Positions 8,766 through 16,775 of a stretch of 64,000 nt of DNA are shown here, one piece after another. The notes under the pieces were generated by a model. It worked only from the letters and a program-made list of their open reading frames with translations. It searched no databases and had not been told where the DNA came from. Both the position numbers and the translations under genes were made by a program. Each line of letters starts with the position of its first letter. Positions within the stretch are counted from its first letter, which is position 1. The DNA is from Ferdinandcohnia salidurans. GTDB lineage: Bacteria; Bacillota; Bacilli; Bacillales; Bacillaceae_L. Location of the stretch: the NCBI RefSeq assembly GCF_042680725.1, contig NZ_JBHUEK010000004.1, positions 300,827 through 364,826 on the forward strand, written 5' to 3'.

Positions 8766-9509
8766 TTGTTTTTAAGGAGTGTAAAATTAATATCGGAAAA
8801 AATACATAATGAGCGGGAATATCCTTATTCGATACCAAGTATTAGAGGTCTCGAACAACTTGATTTTTATGAACCTGTTACGTTTTTTGTAGGTGAAAAT
8901 GGGTCGGGAAAGTCCACTTTGCTTGAGGCAATTGCCCACCAGTGTGGGTTTAATAGTGGGGGAGGGGGTAGAAACAATTCCTACAATTTTGAAGAGGCGC
9001 CCCCAGCCTTAAGTAAGTCAATTCGACTCTCATGGATGCCAAAGATCAATCAAGGCTTCTTTTTACGAGCAGAAAGCTTTTTCCACTTTGCCTCTTATTT
9101 GGATCAATTGGCCGAGGAGGATCCAACTTTTAACTATGAAGGGTATGGGGGAAAGTCCTTGCATGAGCAATCCCATGGTGAGTCGTTTTTGTCTCTATTT
9201 TTGAATCGATTTGGTGATCAAAGTATTTATCTTTTGGACGAGCCTGAGGCGGCGTTATCTCCAGCGCGGCAGCTTGCCTTTTTACGTGTGATACGTGACC
9301 TAGCTAAAGGGGGAAATGCACAATTCATAATTGCAACCCATTCACCGATATTACTGGGATATCCGGGGGCTCAGATTTATAATTTTGATGCATCACCAAT
9401 TGAGCAGATCGAATATGAAGAAACTGAGCATTATCAGATCACGATGGGTTTTTTAAATCGGAGAGAACGATACTTGGACGAGTTGTTTAGAGAAGATGAG
9501 GAGGAATAG
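8766..9509 (+). CDS. AAA family ATPase (ABC-type, SMC-like head)
   Basis: This single-domain 247-residue ATPase has Walker A GENGSGKST at about residues 43-51, a degenerate signature region SHGESFL, Walker B IYLLDEPEAALS and a switch His in ATHSP. The arrangement is that of stand-alone AAA_21-type ATPases related to RecF/OLD heads. TTG 8766 is the likely start: the family usually begins MFLxxVKL, and GTGGTGA lies upstream. No nuclease or transporter partner is adjacent, so the role is open. Confidence 0.8.
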   Translation: MFLRSVKLISEKIHNEREYPYSIPSIRGLEQLDFYEPVTFFVGENGSGKSTLLEAIAHQCGFNSGGGGRNNSYNFEEAPPALSKSIRLSWMPKINQGFFLRAESFFHFASYLDQLAEEDPTFNYEGYGGKSLHEQSHGESFLSLFLNRFGDQSIYLLDEPEAALSPARQLAFLRVIRDLAKGGNAQFIIATHSPILLGYPGAQIYNFDASPIEQIEYEETEHYQITMGFLNRRERYLDELFREDEEE

Positions 9510-9547
9510 GATAATCAACCTGTTCACGTTACAAGCCGAATGAGATT

Positions 9548-9574
9548 AAAAAAAGACTACCCAATTGGTAGTCT
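9548..9574 (-). terminator. Terminator of the chrA unit
   Basis: On the minus strand AGACTACC pairs with GGTAGTCT across a 5-nt loop and runs into seven T. The TAG stop of chrA lies inside the 5' arm. Confidence 0.9.
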
Positions 9575-10739
9575 AAAACAAACTAATAATCGCACCGCCA
9601 ATTGCACCTGTCACCACTACAATCCAAGGTGGTAGTTTCCAATAGACAAGCATGCTGAACAAAATGGCTGCGAATGCAAAATCGATGTGTGCAAACACAG
9701 TGCTGGTCCAAATTGGGTGATAGAAAGCAGAAATCAATATTCCAACCACAGCTGCGTTAACCCCCATAAGTGCTCCTTTAATTTTAGGGTTGCGGCGTAA
9801 AGAATCCCAGAACGGTAATGTTCCTAAAATGAGTAGAAACGCAGGTAGAAAAATAGCCACCGTTGCAAGTAGTCCACCTTGCCATCCATTTATCACAGCA
9901 CCAAGATAGGCAGCAAATGTAAACAGTGGTCCGGGAACGGCTTGTGCTGCTCCATACCCAGCAAGGAACGCTTCTTCACTTAACCATCCTGTTGGAACAA
10001 ATTCACGTTCTAACAATGGTAATACAACATGCCCGCCACCGAAAACAAGCGAACCTGATCGGTAAAAGCTATCAAACATTGCAATCCATTCCAAAGAAGT
10101 AACTTCTCTTAAAATCGGTAAAACAATGAGCAAACCGAAAAACAATATCAAACAGAAAGCTGCGAATTTACGAGATATTGGGAACTGTAAATTGGTAGTC
10201 TCGCTATCTGTTTGATTTTTAAATAAGATAAATCCTAAAATGGCTGCTATGAGAATAACGCCTACCTGTGTAAAGGCAGTCTGCCATAGTAAAGTTCCAA
10301 CTAAAGCAAAAAGTGCAAGTGATTTTCTCTTTAAATCTGGCGTGAGTTTTTGTGCCATTCCAAGAATTGCATGTGCCACAACGGCTACGGCCACCAATTT
10401 TAATCCATGAATCCAGCCAGCAGTTCCGATATCCAACCCTTGTAGGATTACCGCAAATAGAATGAGTGCAATGACAGACGGGAGAGTGAACCCTAGGAAT
10501 GAAACAATTCCACCGAGTACTCCTGCACGCATCACACCAATACCAATTCCGACTTGGCTACTAGCAGGGCCAGGCAAAAACTGACACAAAGCAACTAGGT
10601 CTGCATAGGTCTTTTCATCCATCCATTTACGCCGACGGATATATTCTTCGTGAAAATAACCTAAGTGTGCCACAGGTCCCCCAAAAGATGTCAAACCGAG
10701 TCTTGTTGATACAACAAGAATTTCAAGTAAATTTTTCAT
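9573..10739 (-). CDS. chrA: Chromate transporter, ChrA family (two CHR domains)
   Basis: This multi-pass membrane protein of 388 residues has two tandem CHR domains, the long-chain type. The family exports chromate or sulfate-like oxyanions. Domain 1 shows SFGGPVAHLGYFHEE and QFLPGPASSQVGI. Domain 2 shows VFGGGHVVLPLLERE and QAVPGPLFTFAAYLG. ATG 10739 has AAGGGGG upstream, which is preferred over the TTG at 10754. The PadR regulator gene ends 15 bases before it on the same strand, so the two form an operon in which the exporter is probably controlled by PadR. Confidence 0.9.
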   Translation of the reverse strand: MKNLLEILVVSTRLGLTSFGGPVAHLGYFHEEYIRRRKWMDEKTYADLVALCQFLPGPASSQVGIGIGVMRAGVLGGIVSFLGFTLPSVIALILFAVILQGLDIGTAGWIHGLKLVAVAVVAHAILGMAQKLTPDLKRKSLALFALVGTLLWQTAFTQVGVILIAAILGFILFKNQTDSETTNLQFPISRKFAAFCLILFFGLLIVLPILREVTSLEWIAMFDSFYRSGSLVFGGGHVVLPLLEREFVPTGWLSEEAFLAGYGAAQAVPGPLFTFAAYLGAVINGWQGGLLATVAIFLPAFLLILGTLPFWDSLRRNPKIKGALMGVNAAVVGILISAFYHPIWTSTVFAHIDFAFAAILFSMLVYWKLPPWIVVVTGAIGGAIISLF

Positions 10740-10754
10740 GTTTTCCCCCTTCAA

Positions 10755-11063
10755 CTAATCCTTAATTTCTTTGAAAAGCTCATAAGCCTTGTTTCGAGCT
10801 TCGATAAGAACGGAATTTCCTTTATCGGTTGTGGTATAATATTTTCTAATTTTTCCTTCTACATTTTTTTCTTCTTTTTCTAATAGACCATCTGACTCCA
10901 TGCTGTGGAGGATCGGGTAGAGTGTACCTGAACTTATGACATATCCATGCTCTCTAAGTTCTTCGAGCATCCATGCCCCAAAAATAGGGTGTTCTTTTGC
11001 ATGGTGTAAAATATGAATCTGGATGAACCCAAGAAAAAGCTTCCTCAATATTTTATCTTCCAC
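10755..11063 (-). CDS. PadR family transcriptional regulator
   Basis: This is a short PadR-type winged-helix repressor of about 102 residues: FGAWMLEELREHGYVISSGTLYPILHSMESDGLL is the core with its recognition helix, and a short C-terminal helix serves for dimerisation. The GTG at 11063 gives the usual N-terminus and has GGTGGT upstream; the frame opens at 11078. It is first in a two-gene operon with chrA. Its promoter region carries repeated ATATCG sequences overlapping the start point, suggesting autoregulation and control of chrA. Confidence 0.88.
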   Translation of the reverse strand: MEDKILRKLFLGFIQIHILHHAKEHPIFGAWMLEELREHGYVISSGTLYPILHSMESDGLLEKEEKNVEGKIRKYYTTTDKGNSVLIEARNKAYELFKEIKD

Positions 11064-11084
11064 TATAGTTACCACCAATCACGT

Positions 11085-11129
11085 TGATATAGAAAACCAA
11101 TATCGGAAATCGATATCGAAATTATAGCA
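11085..11129 (-). promoter_or_regulatory. padR-chrA promoter with candidate PadR operator
   Basis: On the minus strand an extended -10 TGCTATAAT occupies 11129-11121. Immediately downstream of it lies the palindrome TCGATATCGA (11110-11119). On the plus strand three copies of a GATATAGAAA-like word start at 11085, 11099 and 11112, about 14 bp apart. The position over the start point is what an autorepressor site would have. This is inference from sequence only. Confidence 0.5.
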
Positions 11130-11239
11130 TGTAAAAGAGGATACCTAAAGTCAAAAATGGAAATTTACAAAACCTTAACAATCTGAAACCTTTTTACTAG
11201 GCTATACGTATAACAAACTAACGAAAGGATGTGGGGGAT

Positions 11240-11935
11240 ATGAGTAAATATTCAATTTCGGAATTTATAAAAAACACAGAGCAAGAAGACAAAGGTGAGG
11301 GATTGTTTGAATTAGAGACTCCTAGAATGCTTGAAGTCAATTTGAATGGGATGATTTGGGCAAAAGCAGGGTCAATGGTGGCCTATAATGGAAAAATCAA
11401 GTATGAAAGAGAAGGAATCCTGGAGCATGGCCTTGGGAGCATGTTTAAGAAAGCGTTAACAGGAGAAGGGGCATCGTTAATGAAAGCAAATGGGCAAGGG
11501 AAACTGTACTTGGCCGACAGCGGGAAAAAAATTATCATTCTGCAACTACAGAACGAATCAATCTATGTAAATGGGAATGATCTTCTTGCCTTTGAACCAT
11601 CCTTGAAGCATGAAATAAAGCTTATGAAGCGGGTTGCGGGTATGATGGCTGGTGGATTATTCAATGTTCGATGTGAGGGGAGTGGAATGCTTGCGATTAC
11701 GACTCATTATGAGCCACTTACATTGCGGGTAACGCCAGGAAAACCAGTTATCACAGATCCGAATGCAACAGTTGCTTGGTCTGGAAATCTCCACCCTGAG
11801 TTCCAAACGGATATTTCGTTTAAAACATTTGTAGGCCGTGGAAGTGGAGAATCGATTCAAATGAGATTTGAAGGTGATGGCTTTGTCATCGTTCAGCCGT
11901 ATGAAGAGGTTTATATGCAGCAATCGAATAGCTGA
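11240..11935 (+). CDS. AIM24 family protein
   Basis: The 231-residue protein matches the AIM24 (TraP-like beta-prism) family: ETPRMLEVNLNGMIWAKAGSMVAY near the N-terminus, a glycine-rich middle (GMMAGGLFNVRCEGSGMLAI) and a C-terminal VQPYEEV. Bacterial members are cytosolic and of unknown function. The start ATG 11240 has GTGGGGG and AAAGGA upstream. It is monocistronic, ending at a shared terminator. Confidence 0.85.
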   Translation: MSKYSISEFIKNTEQEDKGEGLFELETPRMLEVNLNGMIWAKAGSMVAYNGKIKYEREGILEHGLGSMFKKALTGEGASLMKANGQGKLYLADSGKKIIILQLQNESIYVNGNDLLAFEPSLKHEIKLMKRVAGMMAGGLFNVRCEGSGMLAITTHYEPLTLRVTPGKPVITDPNATVAWSGNLHPEFQTDISFKTFVGRGSGESIQMRFEGDGFVIVQPYEEVYMQQSNS

Positions 11936-11939
11936 TAAT

Positions 11940-11979
11940 TGAAAAGAAGCATAAGAGGTAAACTCATGCTTCTTTTTCA
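11940..11979. terminator. Shared (bidirectional) terminator
   Basis: The arms AAAAGAAGCAT and ATGCTTCTTTTT flank a 13-nt loop, with T runs on both strands, between convergent genes. Confidence 0.75.
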
Positions 11980-11993
11980 TGTTTCCCATTTTC

Positions 11994-12980
11994 TTAAGGT
12001 CTCCACAAGACATCGACGAGTTCACGTTTGAAAAGGTTTGTGTCGATGTTACAAGTTTCGGAGTCTAAGCCATATTGCCAGCCCCATGCAAGTGAGCCTT
12101 CTGGAGCACTCGGATTATATTTTGGTGCTTTGGTTTCTGCTGTTATTCCTACACTAGGGGCAGCTGTCCAAATATAGTTCTGTTCAAGGATGGCGGCGTT
12201 GCTTTTTCCGGCCTCTTGATAGGCTTTAAACAAAGCTTGTTCAGGGTCAAATACGCCATAAATCCCAGATTTATACGGTGAGCCTTCAATGGTTTCAAAC
12301 CATCCTTTAATAAACTCTGAATCAACTGGGTAGGTTGGTTCTATATCAGCAAATATAGCAACTCTCTCTGGGATACCAATTTCACCAGCTAGTTTAAGTG
12401 CTTCCTTAGCATGTGCAACCCCATTGTCATAACCTGTTGCCTCATTAAAATGATTGTAGATTGGTAGAATAAAATCGCCTTCAGCATGGATAATCTCCAC
12501 TTGTTCAGCTGAAAGACCTACTGAGATTCCTTCGCGATCGCCAAGATAACGACCAAATACAACTAGGTCACCAAAATTCTCTTTTACGCAAGCATAAAAA
12601 TCTTTTGTCGTTTCACTTGCAGAATCAATTCCCCAAACAATCTCTGGGAGTTCATCACTTGGTTTTGCTTTATCATTGTTGTTTTGTTCTTCTTTATTTT
12701 GTTTTTCATCTTCTTTTTGCTTATCTTTTTCACTTTGTTTTTCTGAATCTGTTTTCTTTTCAGGTTCATTATTCTTTTCTTGATTTTGTTGTTCCTGGTT
12801 ATCAGCCGGTGGTGGTTTTTTCTTATCTGTATTGGAAGGAGGGGGAGTTATCGGTGTTTCGGTCGTTGGGTTCGATGTTACGGGCTTTGCTTTATCCTCA
12901 GTTACATAGAAAAACACCGCACAGCTTAAAAGGAACCCGATGATTACGGATATGAGTATATTAAATCCTTTCTCTGTCAT
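11994..12980 (-). CDS. Membrane-anchored DUF1906 (Rv2525c-like glycoside-hydrolase-like) protein
   Basis: The 328-residue protein has three parts: an N-terminal transmembrane anchor (about residues 7-26), a low-complexity linker rich in Lys, Glu, Gln, Asn and Pro (about residues 30-110), and a C-terminal DUF1906 domain starting around PEIVWGIDSAS. This domain is a TIM-barrel related to lysozyme-like glycosidases. VFGRYLG, FILPIYNH, AIFADIE and AWGWQYG are recognisable strand ends with acidic residues suited to hydrolysis. The domain is probably exposed on the cell surface and acts on the wall. AGGTGAG precedes the ATG. Confidence 0.85.
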   Translation of the reverse strand: MTEKGFNILISVIIGFLLSCAVFFYVTEDKAKPVTSNPTTETPITPPPSNTDKKKPPPADNQEQQNQEKNNEPEKKTDSEKQSEKDKQKEDEKQNKEEQNNNDKAKPSDELPEIVWGIDSASETTKDFYACVKENFGDLVVFGRYLGDREGISVGLSAEQVEIIHAEGDFILPIYNHFNEATGYDNGVAHAKEALKLAGEIGIPERVAIFADIEPTYPVDSEFIKGWFETIEGSPYKSGIYGVFDPEQALFKAYQEAGKSNAAILEQNYIWTAAPSVGITAETKAPKYNPSAPEGSLAWGWQYGLDSETCNIDTNLFKRELVDVLWRP

Positions 12981-13056
12981 TTTATCACCTCACCTTTGTC
13001 ACCTTTTATATATATGTCAGGTGACAGTGTGCGGTGTGGGCTTGGAATGTTGGAAC

Positions 13057-14133
13057 TTAAATCGAGATGTCCGATACGGAGCTCTTATACGTAGCTTGGT
13101 GAAGCTGCATTATATACCTCATACTTAGAAAAACCTCAAACACGATTAGCGTTAAAATGAGCCAAATCCCAAAAGATAGGACAAAATGCCGGATATGTAA
13201 AATAATCGTGATATCTGTTTGGAGGCGGAATGTAAATGTATCAAACATGGCAAAGGTAAATATCCGGCTCCACTGGGTGACATCGTAAATAAAAATTCCT
13301 TTTTTAATTCCAAAATGTTTAAGTCGTGAATAAAGCCTAATGATCTCAATTGTCTCAACAAGTAAGTAAATAGCAAAGACGATCATCCAGACCATGACGA
13401 TGATAGTAGGATCGACATTTCCGGATACAATGCAGGCAATTCCAGAAATGGACAAGGCCCCGTGGAGAATACAGTTTGTGTTATTCCAGTCATTCTTGAT
13501 GGACCAGCTTTTTCGGATGTATCTTTTACCGATAAAATAAACCCCAACACAATAGAAAAGGAACCCGATCATAAGCAAGCTTGTGTTCAAGTAGGTTGGA
13601 ACCTCAGGATATATGGTGTTTAATAAAAGTATTATAGACTGTGTACTAACAGTGGTTAATAATACAATCCCGTGAACCTTATGGTAGGAACTGGTTTTAT
13701 GGATTTCGAAAAAGGATACTATCGATATAATTATATAAAATAGCCAGAATCCGAAGTTCACAAGTGAGATGAGCATCGCGGGAATAAACCAATCGTTATA
13801 AATGTAAAGTAAAATTCCACAAATGGAGGAAGCGGCCACCCATGTTCCAATCCCAAATCGATTGATAGGATTTTTGAGATGGAGCTCCCTGAATTTTCCC
13901 TTCCAAATGGTCATTCCTAAAGAAAAAAGAAATGACAACCATAGTGTAATATTGATCATCACTATAATCCCACCATAAACATCAAAGCCTGTTGTGAAAT
14001 AGTTGGATAAAACCCCACGTGTCATAATCCCAATCGCCATTACCGCGGCTAAAGTTGAAGTTTTAACTAAAAGATTGGTGTATTTTATGTAGATAAATCC
14101 GACTAATATGAGCAGTATCCATAATAAAATCAA
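13057..14133 (-). CDS. Polytopic membrane protein, possibly TDT/SLAC1-like
   Basis: The protein of about 358 residues has 10 or 11 predicted membrane helices and short loops. The IGTWVAASSICGILLY segment and overall topology are reminiscent of the tellurite-resistance/dicarboxylate (TehA/SLAC1) family, but I do not see enough motifs to be sure. TTG 14133 is preferred because AAGGTGAT lies 5 bases upstream; a GTG at 14142 overlaps that site. There is no operon partner: DUF1906 ends a separate unit and LysE has its own terminator. Confidence 0.6.
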   Translation of the reverse strand: MILLWILLILVGFIYIKYTNLLVKTSTLAAVMAIGIMTRGVLSNYFTTGFDVYGGIIVMINITLWLSFLFSLGMTIWKGKFRELHLKNPINRFGIGTWVAASSICGILLYIYNDWFIPAMLISLVNFGFWLFYIIISIVSFFEIHKTSSYHKVHGIVLLTTVSTQSIILLLNTIYPEVPTYLNTSLLMIGFLFYCVGVYFIGKRYIRKSWSIKNDWNNTNCILHGALSISGIACIVSGNVDPTIIVMVWMIVFAIYLLVETIEIIRLYSRLKHFGIKKGIFIYDVTQWSRIFTFAMFDTFTFRLQTDITIILHIRHFVLSFGIWLILTLIVFEVFLSMRYIMQLHQATYKSSVSDISI

Positions 14134-14194
14134 TATAATCACCTTTTAAATCTAATTAATTACTAATCTATGTTACCATGTTATGCCTGAGTAG

Positions 14195-14226
14195 GAAAAA
14201 AATCCGTTCAATGGATGAACGGATTT
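14195..14226 (-). terminator. Terminator of the LysE-family gene
   Basis: On the minus strand the 11-bp perfect stem AAATCCGTTCA/TGAACGGATTT has a 5-nt loop and is followed by a T run. Confidence 0.9.
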
Positions 14227-14236
14227 AAGTTGGGTA

Positions 14237-14866
14237 TTAGATTCCGGTTTTAATGCCAAAGCCGACAAGGATTAAACCGGTTGACTTTTGGAATACTTTA
14301 TTGAATTTGGGATTGTTGAACCATTTTTTTGCGTAATCAAGGATTGATACGAGGAGTAAAAACCAGACAATGGCAAGGATGGACATAATAAGGCCCATTA
14401 TGATTAATTGTTGGTTGATGTTCTCGTTCAAATCAATAAACTGGGGCATGATTGTGATGTATACGAGAACGGTCTTTGGATTAAGTATGTTACTAAGCAA
14501 CCCTTGCAAAAATGAGTCCTTATGATGTTTTTTGGTAGGTGTAACTTGATTCTTTGCTTGTTCTTGAAGCTCATTCAATGACAAGGAGCTTTTTGTGAAG
14601 AAGCTTTTGATTCCTAGATAGATTAAGAAGGCAGCACCTGCATATTTAATAAAACTAAACAAAAACACTGACTTCGCAATTACAACGGATAACCCAAGAA
14701 CGGCAATAAGTGTCCAAAATGCAAGTCCCATAGACGTTCCAAGGAGGGTATAGCGACCAGCTTTTGGACCGTATGTAAGTGTGTTTTTGATGATTAACAT
14801 CGTGTCCACTCCGGGAATTATAACCATCATAGCTGCGATTGGTAAGTAGGCAATTAGGTTATCCAT
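14237..14866 (-). CDS. LysE family translocator (amino-acid or metabolite exporter)
   Basis: This 209-residue exporter of the LysE/RhtB superfamily has six hydrophobic helices. The N-terminal signature PGVDTMLIIKNTLTYGPKAG corresponds to the conserved PGPxxxxxxxxxxxxGxxxG pattern, and NPKTVLVYITIMPQF is the second conserved block. It probably exports an amino acid or analogue. GGAGGTC precedes the ATG. It diverges from a TrmB-type regulator with 142 bp of shared upstream DNA carrying repeated motifs, so TrmB is the likely regulator. Confidence 0.85.
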   Translation of the reverse strand: MDNLIAYLPIAAMMVIIPGVDTMLIIKNTLTYGPKAGRYTLLGTSMGLAFWTLIAVLGLSVVIAKSVFLFSFIKYAGAAFLIYLGIKSFFTKSSLSLNELQEQAKNQVTPTKKHHKDSFLQGLLSNILNPKTVLVYITIMPQFIDLNENINQQLIIMGLIMSILAIVWFLLLVSILDYAKKWFNNPKFNKVFQKSTGLILVGFGIKTGI

Positions 14867-14892
14867 TATCTGTAGACCTCCATGTTGGTTTT

Positions 14893-14992
14893 AGTGACTA
14901 CTACAGTAACTACTTTCAAAAATATTGTAGCAGATATGATTGGAATGCATCAATACTTTTTGTTAATATATTAGTTACAAAGGTAGCGACTA
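14893..14992. promoter_or_regulatory. Candidate TrmB operators between lysE-like and trmB-like genes
   Basis: AGTGACTACT (14893) and AGTAACTACT (14905) form a direct repeat with a 12-bp period close to the lysE start. TTAGTTAC (14971) and GTAGCGACTA (14983-14992) near the trmB start carry the same word in inverted or altered form. Shared motifs in a divergent regulator/exporter gap suggest operator sites. No protein-binding evidence exists here. Confidence 0.4.
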
Positions 14993-15008
14993 TTTTGGAG
15001 GAACGAAA

Positions 15009-15833
15009 TTGAATAATATTTTTGATACATTAAAAAATTTGCATTTTACCGAGTATGAGGCGAAGGCATATTTGAGCTTATTGGAAGAATCACCATTAAC
15101 AGGCTATGCGGTTGCAAAAAATTCTGGTGTACCTCGTTCGAAAATTTATGAGGTATTGGACAATCTAGTTATGCGTGGGGATATATTGGTTAGTCCAGGT
15201 AATACTCCGCAATACACACCGGTACCTGCGAAGGAACTGATTCGACACCGACGTACGAAGGCAGAGGAAAATTTTGATAGGGCAGAGAAGTTTTTCGAAA
15301 ACTTTGAGCGCTCGGTTCATGACCGTGAAAATATTTGGAATATCACAGGGGATACAGAAATTCTGGATAAAGTGCGGACATGTATCGAATCGGCTAACAA
15401 ACGAATTTTGTTAGAAGTGTGGAAAGAGGAGTATGAGTTATTAGCAGATGATTTAAGAACAGCTGCCCAAAGGGGTGTAAATGTAACGATTATTGCATAC
15501 GGGGAGGTTGAATCTGATTTTGCCAATGTGTACTTATATGATATGAGCCTTGATATTACGGACGAATATGGGGGTAGATGGCTCGTATACAGTGGTGATG
15601 ATTCAGAAGTCGTAGCTGGAATCGTGTCTCTAGGTAAAGATAGTCGCGCAGCGTGGACGATGCATGTTGGACTAGTCATGCCAATAACGGAGGTCATCAT
15701 TCATGATTTATATTTGATGGAGCTGTTAAACAAGCATCGTGATATTCTAGAAGAAAGCTTCGGCAAAAACCTGATTGACCTACGTCATAAATTTTCAATC
15801 CACCCGGATTTCAAAAAGCATTATGTGAAGTAA
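15009..15833 (+). CDS. TrmB family transcriptional regulator
   Basis: The 274-residue protein has an N-terminal winged-helix TrmB domain (FTEYEAKAYLSLLEESPLTGYAVAK; recognition region VPRSKIYEVLDNLV) at residues 10-80. A C-terminal PLD-like TrmB sensor domain follows (IESANKRILLEVWKEE, LRTAAQRGVNVTII). TTG 15009 has GGAGGA 6 bases upstream and starts in the usual place. It is transcribed divergently from the LysE-type exporter and probably regulates it in response to a small ligand. Confidence 0.88.
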   Translation: MNNIFDTLKNLHFTEYEAKAYLSLLEESPLTGYAVAKNSGVPRSKIYEVLDNLVMRGDILVSPGNTPQYTPVPAKELIRHRRTKAEENFDRAEKFFENFERSVHDRENIWNITGDTEILDKVRTCIESANKRILLEVWKEEYELLADDLRTAAQRGVNVTIIAYGEVESDFANVYLYDMSLDITDEYGGRWLVYSGDDSEVVAGIVSLGKDSRAAWTMHVGLVMPITEVIIHDLYLMELLNKHRDILEESFGKNLIDLRHKFSIHPDFKKHYVK

Positions 15834-15906
15834 AATAGTTATGGAGCGTTGGTCATGGATCAGCGCTTTTTTATGTAGAATGGAGAACGTGTTTATGGAA
15901 AGGGTT

Positions 15907-16190
15907 ATGGATAAAACAGGAAAAAGTTATAGTATAATGGGCGGATAAGATGTGTGTTTTGGATGAAACTGGAAGAGGTCGTGTCATAAAGATGAAATAT
16001 GGTTTGAGTATTGGATGAATCTGGAAAAAGTTGTAGCATAAAGACTAAATAAGGTATAGGTTTTGGATAAAAATGAAAGAAGCTATAGCGTAAAGATGAA
16101 ATATGGTATGAGTATTGGATGGAACTGGAAAAAGTTATAGCATAAAGACTAAATAAGGCATAGGTTTTGGATAAAATAGGAAGATGTCAA
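15907..16190 (+). repeat. Tandem array of 52-bp repeats (5 full units plus a partial)
   Basis: Units start at 15907, 15959, 16011, 16063, 16115 and 16167, each beginning TTGGAT or a one-base variant and followed by a TGGAAAA-like and a CATAAAG-like block. Units at 16011 and 16115 agree at 48 of 52 positions by eye. Units at 15959 and 16063 share a different second half (GATGAAATATGG), so the array alternates with a 104-bp super-period. No frame is convincingly coding across it. A related array lies at 47788-47994. The 405 bp between trmB and the holin gene contain nothing else recognisable. Confidence 0.85.
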
Positions 16191-16237
16191 GGGAAATCGT
16201 CCTTTGGGGACCCAAAAAAGTCCCCTTGGTTGGCTAA

Positions 16238-16522
16238 TTACTCATCCTTTTTATCCTTAACAGAGGAGATCCCGTGGAGTGTGTTTTTGATGAGGTCTTC
16301 AGAGATCATAGTAGCGCCTGTGACAAGGATAGCTTGCACAACGGATTGAATAATGAAGCCATAGTAAAGTAGACAGGCGATGGTGGCGAAGCCTAATTGA
16401 ATCCACCTGTGGGTCCACTGTGGAATGAAAGGAGTATCTTTAAGGATAAGCCCAATGAAATAAAGAACAGGTATTAAAATAAACGCATCTTGCCGGATAT
16501 AAAATTTTAAATTGAGATCCAT
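16238..16522 (-). CDS. Holin-like small membrane protein (Hol44/phage holin 5 type)
   Basis: The 94-residue protein has two or three hydrophobic segments (about residues 14-28, 42-58 and 60-75) and a charged tail ending KDKKDE. ALVLVPVLY-like ILIPVLYFIGLILKDT and a C-terminal QAILVTGATMISEDLIKN match the pattern of Hol44-superfamily holins, which form membrane lesions that release endolysins. No endolysin or other phage gene is next to it, so it may be a domesticated remnant or a housekeeping membrane protein. GAAGGTG precedes the ATG. Confidence 0.65.
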   Translation of the reverse strand: MDLNLKFYIRQDAFILIPVLYFIGLILKDTPFIPQWTHRWIQLGFATIACLLYYGFIIQSVVQAILVTGATMISEDLIKNTLHGISSVKDKKDE

Positions 16523-16775
16523 TTTTTCACCTTCAACATATCAAATCCCTTTTAGGATAAATTATTCCAAAACGAAGGTATTGGTTAGTGTGAAAAGGAT
16601 ATTTTAAATTTTTAGAGAATTATTTGACTATAACCCTATCAATATAGTATTACTAAATAGAAGGATGATTGAAAGCGATTTCCAAAATTTAAATACAGAC
16701 AGCCTGTCCTTCTCTTATTCAGAATGATTTATTTTCAATGCAAGTAAATATGTTTTGAAATTGGAGGAAGTAAAT

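Noticed and set aside
11657..12025. 122-aa minus-strand ORF
   Set aside because: It overlaps the well-supported AIM24 gene and the shared terminator, and its composition is unlike a real protein.
12605..12943. 112-aa plus-strand ORF
   Set aside because: It is the complement of the low-complexity Lys/Glu linker of the DUF1906 gene and reads as Phe/Leu/Cys-rich nonsense.
15907..16190. CRISPR array
   Set aside because: Units follow each other directly with a 52-bp period and no variable spacers; no cas genes are present.
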